From: SM23-78 sp041479965
GTDB taxonomy: Archaea; Nanobdellota; Nanobdellia; Woesearchaeales; SM23-78
Length of the DNA stretch: 11,811 nucleotides
Reading direction: 5' to 3'
Assembly: GCA_041479965.1 (NCBI GenBank)
Contig: JBGOZE010000040.1
Coordinates: 1 to 11,811, forward strand
The translations under genes and the position numbers were made by a program. The notes under the pieces were generated by a model. The model did not search any database and was not told the origin of the DNA. It saw nothing but the letters and a program-made list of their open reading frames with translations. Shown here piece after piece: positions 5,427 through 11,811 of the stretch. How positions within the stretch are numbered: position 1 is the stretch's first letter; the number at the start of each line of letters is the position of its first letter.

Positions 5427-7430
5427 TTATTCCAATGGCACTTCTGACCACAGCCTCCACTCGTTGCTCGGAGCATATGCTCCAACAATATAGGTTGATG
5501 GGTTATGATAACCGAAATGCTGCTCGTGCATGGACCTGAAAGTCGGAGCTTTAGTAGTGCTGTATATCGGGCTGCCCATCATCGCCCAGGTGTCTGGCAA
5601 TGCTGTCATGGTGTTATAGCTTCCTGCCTCGACAATGAAATCCTTGAGCCCAGCATCTTCCATCTTCTTGATGAAATCCTTCATGGGAACATTTCCCTGG
5701 CCTGGAGTCAGGTGCTCATCGTCATAGCCGAAATTATCAGTGAGGTGGACATGGCCCAGGATGCCGTCTTTTGCTAGCTTCTCAGTTTCTTTCAAAAGCC
5801 ATTTGTCAAAGCGATTGTTCCTGTGCTCAGGAGTCTCTCCATCCTCAGCCTTGAAATGTTGCCTCCACATGTTGAAATGCCCGATATCAATTGTCGCCTT
5901 GATGTGCTCCTTGGCTTTTCTCGCAGCCTCATCATCAGAATAGCCTTCTTTCATCAGTTGTTCCTGCATCTTCTTCCTTGACTCAAGCACAATCGTCTTG
6001 ATCTCGTCAGGATGGCTTCCGTACTGCTCAGGCCTCCAGTTCTCAGGAGCCACGAATATTGGCTCGTTGAGCTCTTTCCTGTGTTGGTCAGTGTATATCA
6101 TGGCTTTCATTCCTGCTGTAGCTATGGTCTCAGCTACTTTGCTCTTGCCGTAATTCTCGACAGTCTGCACCCTGTTCATCTGCTCCCAAGCCTCCTTTGC
6201 CTGGGCATCAGCAGCTGCGCTTGATTCATGGATGTGTCGCATCTCGTCTGTAGATTTGTGGACAACCTCTTTCAAATATTCTGCAGGGCTAATGTTTTTC
6301 TGTGGAATCAATCCGAATTTGTCAAATCCTTCGTGTTGCATCATCTTCCATTTTTCATCTTCAGGAATATTTTTTTCCAGTTGCTCATAAAATATCAAGG
6401 CTTTTTTTGCTGCGTCACGCAGCTCCTGGGCTTCCTCATAATGTTTTGCATAGAAAAGCGAATGCCCTTTTGCTTGAAGGACCTTGTTGGCTATCTGGGT
6501 CTTGAAGAACAGGACTTCGGGGGCTACAGTGGAATCTGTTTTTTCGCTGAGCTTCTGGGCTTGTTCGACAAAATTATTATACGTAATTCTTTCAACTTTG
6601 AAATTAGTCTTATCTTTGTCCCAGATAGGCATCCTGTTGAAAAGCTCATCTGATTTCTCGGGCTTAAGGATCCATTCTCTCTTGATGGGATGGCCGTCTA
6701 TGTCAACCCAATCATCAGCTTCAATCTTCAGGCCTGTCTTAGGGTCTGTTGTTCCTACTAGCGTCTTCTTAAGGACTTTCTCATAGCTAGTAGCGGTATG
6801 GAACTCAGGCTCATAAACATAATAATCTTTTCTTACTGCGCTTATCTGTCCTGTCTGGGAATCAACTACCATCACAGGAGCTTTAGTCTCTTCCTCTTTG
6901 TAGCCCAGGAACAACTGGTCTCCTGACCTTTCCTTGATGTCACTGAGAGGCCTGTTCCATTCGCTGGTGTGAAAAACAATAGCTCCTCCCTTAGTGGCTT
7001 CTGCTGCGAACTGTATTGCCCTCTCAACCTCTTTGATTACGAGTTGCCTTGCTTGGTCGCTGAAGCCCTGCTCTCCTAGTCCTGCAAGGCTCTGGGAGTG
7101 GATGGGAGCATGCACGCTTGTCTTGATCTCGTTGATCTCAGCCAAGGCTCGCATATCCTGCCTTTCCTTGGTGCCGAAAGCTTCTGGGCTTGGCTGCTGG
7201 GAATTACTTTTGCCAGCTCCGAGGAACTCGAACTCAATCTTGCCTGCACCTTCGCGTATCTTGGCGCTGAAGGCTTGCAATTGATTGGCCATAGGATTAG
7301 TGCCTGTTCCTATCTCATCAGGCCCGAGGCTGCTGGCGTCAACAGGCATGCCTAGCTCGCTAGGGATGTCTGAGGGCTGGATCTGACCATAGTCCCTGTC
7401 AAGAGAATGATAGTAATCTCCGAATATCAT
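5427..7430 (-). CDS. Endonuclease IV-like / xylose isomerase-like TIM barrel with very large insertion
   Basis: A 667-residue protein of the AP endonuclease 2 / sugar-phosphate isomerase TIM-barrel superfamily, whose members are usually about 280 residues. Nine residues align in order with the trinuclear zinc site of endonuclease IV: H107 (SVHAP), H154 (VFHTS), E463 (APEN), D515 and H518 (DIGH), H562 (HVHLTD), D571 and H573 (DEHLTPGQGN), E601 (VEAG). Spacings agree closely (D-x2-H, D-x-H) except for 309 residues between H154 and E463, where endonuclease IV has 36. That insertion (about 160-455) is mixed alpha/beta then mainly helical and unrecognised. A further 66 residues follow E601. No signal peptide is seen. 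It overlaps the coiled-coil gene by 4 nt (ATGA), with AGGTGATT about nine nt before its ATG, so the two are translationally coupled. It could be a DNA-repair-type phosphodiesterase or a sugar isomerase/epimerase; the sequence does not decide. Confidence 0.85.
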   Translation of the reverse strand: MIFGDYYHSLDRDYGQIQPSDIPSELGMPVDASSLGPDEIGTGTNPMANQLQAFSAKIREGAGKIEFEFLGAGKSNSQQPSPEAFGTKERQDMRALAEINEIKTSVHAPIHSQSLAGLGEQGFSDQARQLVIKEVERAIQFAAEATKGGAIVFHTSEWNRPLSDIKERSGDQLFLGYKEEETKAPVMVVDSQTGQISAVRKDYYVYEPEFHTATSYEKVLKKTLVGTTDPKTGLKIEADDWVDIDGHPIKREWILKPEKSDELFNRMPIWDKDKTNFKVERITYNNFVEQAQKLSEKTDSTVAPEVLFFKTQIANKVLQAKGHSLFYAKHYEEAQELRDAAKKALIFYEQLEKNIPEDEKWKMMQHEGFDKFGLIPQKNISPAEYLKEVVHKSTDEMRHIHESSAAADAQAKEAWEQMNRVQTVENYGKSKVAETIATAGMKAMIYTDQHRKELNEPIFVAPENWRPEQYGSHPDEIKTIVLESRKKMQEQLMKEGYSDDEAARKAKEHIKATIDIGHFNMWRQHFKAEDGETPEHRNNRFDKWLLKETEKLAKDGILGHVHLTDNFGYDDEHLTPGQGNVPMKDFIKKMEDAGLKDFIVEAGSYNTMTALPDTWAMMGSPIYSTTKAPTFRSMHEQHFGYHNPSTYIVGAYAPSNEWRLWSEVPLE

Positions 7431-8059
7431 GGCTCATAATCACCTGGCTTTTCCTTTTTCCTCAATGCACGGTTGATCTGGTCTATCTTGTCAAGCTCGC
7501 GCTTCATGTAAGCATTAGTGTCTTTGTTCCTGTAAAACTCGTTCTCGCTCATGCGCTCAGCATGGTACTGAACCAGCTCGACAAAATTCCTTTCTGACGG
7601 GCTGAGAGGCCTCTGAGTGGCGTCCTGGGCGAGCCTCTCAAGCTGGTTCATCACATTGTAGTTGGTGATGTCATAAACATTAGGGTTGCCCCGCATTATC
7701 TCTTCCACGGCCTCGCCATAGGCTCTCGGCTGCTGGCCTGGCACAGCACCTTGCCTGCCTTGCTCCTGCCCAACAACTTCTTCAAGGCTGGCTGCTTCCT
7801 GCTCCTTTCGCCTGCGGATCTCCTCTAGCTCTTCGAACCTGCGCTGCTCATCAAGAGATATCTCTTCGATATTTTCTTCAATCTCTTTCCTTGTCTCTTC
7901 AGTCTCTTTTTTTCTCTTGACCTCAAGCTGCTCAAGCTCTTTTTTCTTGTCGTCAAACTCTTTCTTCTTGGCCTCAAGCTCCTTGCGCTTTTCCTCCTCG
8001 AACTCGGTGAGCTGCTTGATCTTCTCCTCTGGGCTCAGGCTGTCTTTATTGGTTAACAT
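7427..8059 (-). CDS. Coiled-coil protein of unknown function
   Basis: A 210-residue soluble protein. Residues about 10-97 are a long, highly charged Glu/Lys/Arg helix with heptad-like leucines, certainly coiled-coil forming. A Gly/Gln/Pro linker at 98-112 (VVGQEQGRQGAVPGQQPR) leads to a second domain at 113-200 with predicted short helices (AYGEAVEEIMRG, NVMNQLERLAQDA, SERNFVELVQYHAERM, MKRELDKIDQINRALRKKEK). There is no signal peptide or transmembrane segment. The ATG at 8059 lies 24 nt after a TATA-like TTAAAA, suggesting a leaderless transcript. The stop overlaps the start of the barrel gene by 4 nt, so the two products are probably made together and may form a complex, with this one as an oligomerising scaffold (inference). 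No family is recognised. Confidence 0.85.
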   Translation of the reverse strand: MLTNKDSLSPEEKIKQLTEFEEEKRKELEAKKKEFDDKKKELEQLEVKRKKETEETRKEIEENIEEISLDEQRRFEELEEIRRRKEQEAASLEEVVGQEQGRQGAVPGQQPRAYGEAVEEIMRGNPNVYDITNYNVMNQLERLAQDATQRPLSPSERNFVELVQYHAERMSENEFYRNKDTNAYMKRELDKIDQINRALRKKEKPGDYEP

Positions 8060-8068
8060 GATAAAAAT

Positions 8069-8089
8069 GCAATATGATATTGCTTTTAA
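8069..8089 (-). promoter_or_regulatory. Leaderless promoter with palindrome before the coiled-coil gene
   Basis: On the minus strand ATTAAAA (TATA-like, 8084-8090) lies 24 nt before the ATG at 8059. Between them sits a perfect inverted repeat, GCAATAT-c-ATATTGC (8069-8083). A dimeric repressor there would cover the region between TATA box and transcription start. This implies that the last two genes of the cluster can be transcribed apart from the 519-aa gene. No Shine-Dalgarno is present. Confidence 0.45.
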
Positions 8090-8122
8090 TGCTTTTTTTA
8101 TTATCCTGGAATTTTCGTGGCT

Positions 8123-9682
8123 TCACCAGCTCAGCATGGCATGGGCTTTCTTATAGTTCTTGTACATCTGATACATCTCTGTAGCTACCACTTTCTCTGC
8201 ATCCTCGGGGACACCCTTGGACTTACTTTTCTTCCCTCCGCCTCCTAAGCCGCCCACAGGGACAAAGGCTGTGAATATCTCCCCGAATCCCCTGAAGATG
8301 GAAATGAATGGGTCAATGGCGCTGAAGGCCATGCTGGTCTCGAATGACTTCTTTTTCTTTCTATCAGCAGCTTCCTTCTCTTTTCTCTTCTCCTCGAACT
8401 CCTTCTCTCCTGATTCCCAGAGATATTTTTCCATGTCCTCTCCTAAAGCATCCATGGCTGCTTTCACGCTGTCATCAACCATGCCAAGGAGCAGCATGTC
8501 CTCTGCTTTCTTGAAACGCTTGTAACCCTCTATCTGGTTCTTGGTCCAAGCGTAACCTCTAAGGCTGATTTCGACCCTGCCGACGTGGACTGGCCCTCTG
8601 TGGGCGTATTGGTCCTGCTGGAAGCTCAGCTCTGGCCTGGTCCTGTGCTTGAAAGTAGCTATGAGCGTAGGATGATAATTGGTCTTGCTTTCCTTGTAGG
8701 CGAGGAGCTCTATCTCTATCATGCTGGTCTCAAAAGCGCTTATGAGGTCAGGGCTTTCGCTCATCTCAGGGTTCATCTGCATCCTGGCTATGTTCCTGAG
8801 ATAAGGCTTGACCCAGTTCATGTACATCTTGATGATGTTCCAGTGCTGGCGAAGATATTTTAAGGTGAAAGTCCTCCTGGTCTCAAGCTCCTGGTCAGTC
8901 CTAAGCTTCCAATTAACAAATGCATAGAGCTTTCTCCTCAAGACCTGCTTCACGTTCAGGTTGAACTTCAATGCATCGACTTTCCTGTCAATATCATCAA
9001 GGCTGTAGACATGAGTGTTAAAAAACAGGTCTGGGAGGATGGTGAAGCCCACGCTCTGGGCGAGATGATAAATGCTTCCAGGTTGTATCTGCTGCCCTCG
9101 GTTCTCCACCAGGTCAGTGTATTCTCCTTTCAGTGCAACATCTGCTGCCAGCACCTTGCCCCATTGCTTCCTAGGCTCAAGCTTCTCATCAAGAATCCTT
9201 AGCTCTCTGACTAGCTGGAATAGTTGCTTTACCATCTCAGATATGCCCTTGAGGTATTGGCCTGCCCTTTCCTGCTGGATGCCTATCCTTGCCTGCGCAG
9301 CTCCCCAGAAGGCGCTCTGCTCGCTTGCGCTGAAGATGTCTGTTAGCTTCTCGATGTGAGGATAGGAGCTCTCATAGCGCATATAGTTGAGCATCCAATA
9401 GTAGCTTTCCTCTATGCTCAGGGATGAAGCTTCGACTATCATCCTGTACCTCTTGTATGGGCTGGGATAGCCTGTCTTGAGGTAAGTGGAGAATATTGGC
9501 TCATTGTAAGACTGGATATTGACGTCTTCTGCCACTTCCATGTCAGCGTCAGAAGGATTGATATGGCCTTCATCTCTGATGGGCTCGTACTCGTCCCTGC
9601 TGTTCCTCCTATACTTGGCTCTAGCATCTTTCTTGATGAAGCCATGCTTCACCAGCAGCTTGCCCCATTCTTCAGTAGCCAT
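8123..9682 (-). CDS. Large mainly helical protein of unknown function
   Basis: A 519-residue protein that I do not recognise. The N-terminus (1-60) is charged and probably flexible. Residues 75-310 are mostly alpha-helical, with aromatic-rich stretches such as SYYWMLNYMRYES at 93-105 and WNIIKMYMNWVKPYLRNIAR at 281-300. A beta-like region at 335-380 contains YHPTLIATFKHRTRPE and HRGPVHVGRVEISLRGYAW. A strongly charged helix (420-446, Lys/Glu-rich) leads to a hydrophobic, possibly amphipathic stretch (448-476, AFSAIDPFISIFRGFGEIF), then GGLGGGGKKSKSKG and a terminal helix ending in W519. There is no signal peptide. The ATG at 9682 has a weak AAGGAAG upstream and a TATA-like box at 9709-9718. 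It is the first gene of the cluster, 63 nt before the coiled-coil gene. The C-terminal stretch might touch membrane or a partner (inference). Confidence 0.85.
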   Translation of the reverse strand: MATEEWGKLLVKHGFIKKDARAKYRRNSRDEYEPIRDEGHINPSDADMEVAEDVNIQSYNEPIFSTYLKTGYPSPYKRYRMIVEASSLSIEESYYWMLNYMRYESSYPHIEKLTDIFSASEQSAFWGAAQARIGIQQERAGQYLKGISEMVKQLFQLVRELRILDEKLEPRKQWGKVLAADVALKGEYTDLVENRGQQIQPGSIYHLAQSVGFTILPDLFFNTHVYSLDDIDRKVDALKFNLNVKQVLRRKLYAFVNWKLRTDQELETRRTFTLKYLRQHWNIIKMYMNWVKPYLRNIARMQMNPEMSESPDLISAFETSMIEIELLAYKESKTNYHPTLIATFKHRTRPELSFQQDQYAHRGPVHVGRVEISLRGYAWTKNQIEGYKRFKKAEDMLLLGMVDDSVKAAMDALGEDMEKYLWESGEKEFEEKRKEKEAADRKKKKSFETSMAFSAIDPFISIFRGFGEIFTAFVPVGGLGGGGKKSKSKGVPEDAEKVVATEMYQMYKNYKKAHAMLSW

Positions 9683-9708
9683 TTTTATTGTCTTCCTTTA
9701 GTTTTATA

Positions 9709-9718
9709 GTTTATAAAT
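9709..9718 (-). promoter_or_regulatory. TATA-like promoter of the 519-aa protein gene
   Basis: ATTTATAAAC on the minus strand is centred about 31 nt before the ATG at 9682, so transcription should begin near 9688 with a leader of only a few bases. It would start the three-gene cluster running to 5427. Confidence 0.5.
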
Positions 9719-9732
9719 TTATCTTTCTCTGA

Positions 9733-9798
9733 TCATAAACACATTTTGACTCCTGCGAGAATTATGATAATGCCTATTTCTAACAGCATATTCTGCAT
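9733..9798 (-). pseudogene. Possible N-terminal remnant of a CPA2-type cation/proton antiporter
   Basis: On the minus strand an ATG at 9798 is preceded by an excellent Shine-Dalgarno (GAGGATGAGG, two nt away) and a TATA-like box about 60 nt upstream. It encodes only MQNMLLEIGIIIILAGVK and MCL before TGA. 'LLEIGIIIILAG' is the way the first transmembrane helix of KefB/NhaS-type (CPA2) monovalent cation:proton antiporters commonly begins, and the similarity ends after about 17 residues. Intact expression signals with a truncated frame suggest that the body of the gene was deleted, leaving the 5' end next to the 519-aa gene. A genuine 21-residue membrane peptide is the alternative. The resemblance is from memory and the segment is short. 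Confidence 0.3.
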
Positions 9799-9857
9799 TT
9801 CCTCATCCTCTTTTGTTACACGTGTGATATTCCTTTAATTGATTCTTGGCTTAGAAA

Positions 9858-9870
9858 GTATATAAATTTT
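9858..9870 (-). promoter_or_regulatory. TATA-like promoter upstream of the antiporter-like remnant
   Basis: AAAATTTATATAC on the minus strand is a good archaeal TATA box. Transcription would start near 9838, giving a leader of about 40 nt that ends in the strong ribosome binding site of the 21-codon ORF. It could also add transcription into the 519-aa gene. Confidence 0.4.
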
Positions 9871-9879
9871 GCTAAATAT

Positions 9880-9886
9880 AAAAAAA
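9880..9886 (-). terminator. T-run terminator after aCPSF1
   Basis: About 34 nt beyond the aCPSF1 stop the minus strand has CTTTTTTTAT, a seven-T run of the kind that ends archaeal transcription and at which aCPSF1/FttA itself is known to act. A small palindrome, TTCTTAAGAA (9907-9916), lies between the stop and the run. Confidence 0.45.
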
Positions 9887-9920
9887 GATACGCCTTGAGC
9901 GGATTGTTCTTAAGAAAAGA

Positions 9921-11811
9921 TTATTTCAGCCTCAAAGCATCCAGGTTCCTGGGAGCCACTGTCTCGAGCTTGGTGAGCTGGTGCAGGCTCTTGGCCAGGT
10001 CAAGGCATTTGCTGCTTTCCCCGTGCACAACAATGATCTTCTTGGGCTTGGGGCTGCAGTGGTTGACAAAAGCGATCAATTCTCTCCTGTCGCTGTGGCC
10101 TGTTATCTCGAGCTTGTCTATCTCCATGTTTATATGCACAGTCTCGAATTTGTTTCCTCTCTGGAAATTGATTTCTTTCTCTCCTCTTTGTATACGCCTG
10201 CCGAGGCTTCCTTCTCCTTGGTAGCACGTGAATATCAAAAGGTTCTTTGGGTTCTCTGCGAGCTGCCTGAGATATTCCACGCTCGGGCCTCCGACCAGCA
10301 TTCCGCTTGTTGCCAGTATGACGCAAGAGCCTGAGTCCTCGATGAGCTCTTGCCTTTCCTTGGGGCTGCCTATCCTCTTGATGTTCTCTCGCAAGAAAGG
10401 ATTCTTGTCCTTGTGGAAGATGAGCTGGCGCACAGTGGAATTGAGGTATTCAGGATAGGCTGTGTGGATGGCTGTAATGTCCCACACCATCCCGTCAATG
10501 TATATGGGTATCTGGTCGCTTATCTTTCCCTCTCTCATCAGCTTGTCCAAGAGCACTATTATTTCCTGGGCCCTTCCGCTTCCCAGGACTGGGAGGAGCA
10601 CTTTGCCATTTCTTTTTATGGTCTCGATTATGTGGTCGCTTAGCAGGTCATCAGCCTCCTTTGAGGGAGGCATGATATTGTCTTTTCCTCCATAGGTGGC
10701 TTCTATCATCAAGGTCTCGAGCCTTGGAAAATTAGTCGCTGCAAGGCTGAGCATGTTGGTCTTGCCGTATTTCACGTCTCCAGTGTAGACCATGTTGTGC
10801 AAGCCATTGCCAATATGGATGTGCGTCAAGGCGCTTCCAAGTATGTGGCCTGCGTTGTATAGTGTGATCCTGACATCAGGAGTGATGTCTGTGACTTCCT
10901 CATAATCAAGGCATATGGTGTGCTTGACCATCTCCTTGATGTCATCAGTGCTGTACAAAGGCTCCCTTGCCTCATTCCTCTGGATTTTTATCAAGTCCAG
11001 CTGGAGCAGGCTCATCACGTCCCTGGTGGGCTCTGTGCAATAGACAGGCCCCTTGTATCCCATCCTGAAAAGAGAAGGCACCAAGCCCGAGTGGTCAAGG
11101 TGGGCGTGGCTCACAATGACTGCGTCAAGCTCAGTAACATCGAACTCAGGAGCTTTAAAGTAAGGATAGGCTTCATTCTCATTACCCATGTTTGCTACGT
11201 CCAATCCGCAGTCAAGAAGCACCCTGGATTCAGGGGTCTGGAGCAGGTAGCAGCTTCTTCCGACCTGCCTGGCTCCTCCCAGGAAGCTGATCCTTATCCA
11301 CTCCTCTTTCTTTGCCCTCCTGAGCCAGCCATTATATATCCTCAGGCCGGTCTTGTGGAGGAATTTTCTCCTATAATCATTGTTTTGGTACAGTACTGTG
11401 CGGATGCTCTCGATGAGCTGGCTCCTGACAGCAGGAGTCCTCCTTATCTCAGGAACCCAGAAAGTCTGCTTCTTTATCTCTTGAAGATTCTCTCCCTGCT
11501 TGCCAATGGCCAAGCCAGGCTTCTGGACCTCGATGATGACTATGCTTCTTTGAGGGTCGAATATTATCTCATCGATGGCTGCTTCCTCTGTTATTATCTT
11601 CTTGATTATCTTCTCAGCCTTTTCCTCTTCCAAGCAAATGCTCGGGTCAGGCCTGAGCTCAATCCTCTTCTTGATCATGTTGACCACTTCCCTGACTATG
11701 CCGTTGTCATCCAGGAAGAATTCCTTGTTCTTGGTATAAAGGACTATGTTGGCGCCTTCAAATACGGCGTCGCTAATCTTGTCCTTCGGCAAGTTAGCAA
11801 GTATTTCATCA
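9921..11811 (-). CDS. fttA: aCPSF1 / FttA, KH-domain beta-CASP ribonuclease (N-terminus cut by window edge)
   Basis: About 629 codons are visible. A TTG at 11792 could be read as a start, but the frame stays open to the right edge (DEILAN before it) and these residues fit the family, so the true start lies outside. Numbering from that TTG: an N-terminal KH-like domain at about 1-70; a second KH domain at 70-140 with the GKQG loop at 98-101; then the lactamase domain with D194 (LLDCG), SHAHLDH at 228-234, H316 (AGHILGS) and D339 (YTGD); the beta-CASP domain with E364 (IEATYGG), PVLGSGRAQE at 401-410 and TSGMLVGGP at 495-503; H566 (TGHSD) and H590 (VVHGE). This nearly universal archaeal enzyme cleaves nascent RNA at U-rich sites and terminates transcription, acting as a dimer with RNA polymerase and Spt4/5. 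All catalytic residues are present. Confidence 0.97.
   Translation of the reverse strand, partial: DEILANLPKDKISDAVFEGANIVLYTKNKEFFLDDNGIVREVVNMIKKRIELRPDPSICLEEEKAEKIIKKIITEEAAIDEIIFDPQRSIVIIEVQKPGLAIGKQGENLQEIKKQTFWVPEIRRTPAVRSQLIESIRTVLYQNNDYRRKFLHKTGLRIYNGWLRRAKKEEWIRISFLGGARQVGRSCYLLQTPESRVLLDCGLDVANMGNENEAYPYFKAPEFDVTELDAVIVSHAHLDHSGLVPSLFRMGYKGPVYCTEPTRDVMSLLQLDLIKIQRNEAREPLYSTDDIKEMVKHTICLDYEEVTDITPDVRITLYNAGHILGSALTHIHIGNGLHNMVYTGDVKYGKTNMLSLAATNFPRLETLMIEATYGGKDNIMPPSKEADDLLSDHIIETIKRNGKVLLPVLGSGRAQEIIVLLDKLMREGKISDQIPIYIDGMVWDITAIHTAYPEYLNSTVRQLIFHKDKNPFLRENIKRIGSPKERQELIEDSGSCVILATSGMLVGGPSVEYLRQLAENPKNLLIFTCYQGEGSLGRRIQRGEKEINFQRGNKFETVHINMEIDKLEITGHSDRRELIAFVNHCSPKPKKIIVVHGESSKCLDLAKSLHQLTKLETVAPRNLDALRLK

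Noticed and set aside
5427..9682. Provirus or mobile element origin for the three-gene cluster
   Set aside because: No integrase, terminase, capsid, transposase, attachment repeats or tRNA boundary is seen, and base composition is like the flanking housekeeping genes.
9895..10695. Several plus-strand open frames opposite aCPSF1
   Set aside because: They are antisense shadows of a strongly conserved gene and show no domain-like sequence of their own.
11790..11792. TTG as the start of aCPSF1
   Set aside because: The frame is open to the window edge and the upstream residues fit the family N-terminus, so the gene is treated as cut at its 5' end.
1..11811. CRISPR arrays, tRNA and rRNA genes
   Set aside because: No regularly spaced direct repeats, no cloverleaf with conserved T-loop sequence and no rRNA-like segments were noticed by eye.

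Overview
The window looks like part of an archaeal chromosome, most likely a small-genome DPANN-type archaeon (Woesearchaeota/Pacearchaeota-like). It encodes both archaeal CPSF ribonucleases: aCPSF1/FttA with N-terminal KH domains, and the KH-less aCPSF2. Several genes have an A/T-rich TATA-like box 20-35 nt before the start codon and little or no leader, and the clearer Shine-Dalgarno sites resemble the archaeal GGAGGTGAT consensus. The DPANN placement is inference from the many unrecognised proteins; no rRNA is present to confirm it. No tRNA, rRNA, CRISPR array, transposase or integrase was seen.

Layout. 1-784 (minus): a Nudix hydrolase cut by the left edge, preceded by a small winged-helix regulator whose promoter carries strong palindromes. 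846-1199: intergenic. 1200-2477 (plus): aCPSF2, overlapped at its end by a short ORF that seems to be broken by one stop codon. 2761-4454 (plus): a tight three-gene operon of two secreted tyrosine-rich proteins and one small cytosolic protein. 4455-4520: a convergent terminator region. 4521-5339 (minus): a nucleotidyltransferase with a helical C-terminal half. 5427-9682 (minus): a three-gene cluster of a 519-aa unknown helical protein, a 210-aa coiled-coil protein and a 667-aa endonuclease IV-like TIM barrel with a very large insertion. 9733-9798 (minus): a possible remnant of a cation/proton antiporter gene. 9921-11811 (minus): aCPSF1/FttA, cut by the right edge.

How the genes may work together. 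The two CPSF enzymes are the clear housekeeping part: RNA 3'-end formation/transcription termination (aCPSF1) and RNA processing or decay (aCPSF2). They lie about 7.4 kb apart on opposite strands with accessory genes between. The strongest candidate for an undescribed system is the 519-aa / 210-aa / 667-aa cluster. The last two genes overlap by 4 bases, and the barrel keeps all nine residues that align with the trinuclear metal site of endonuclease IV although about 300 residues separate two of them. The tyrosine-rich operon probably makes a cell-surface or extracellular material.
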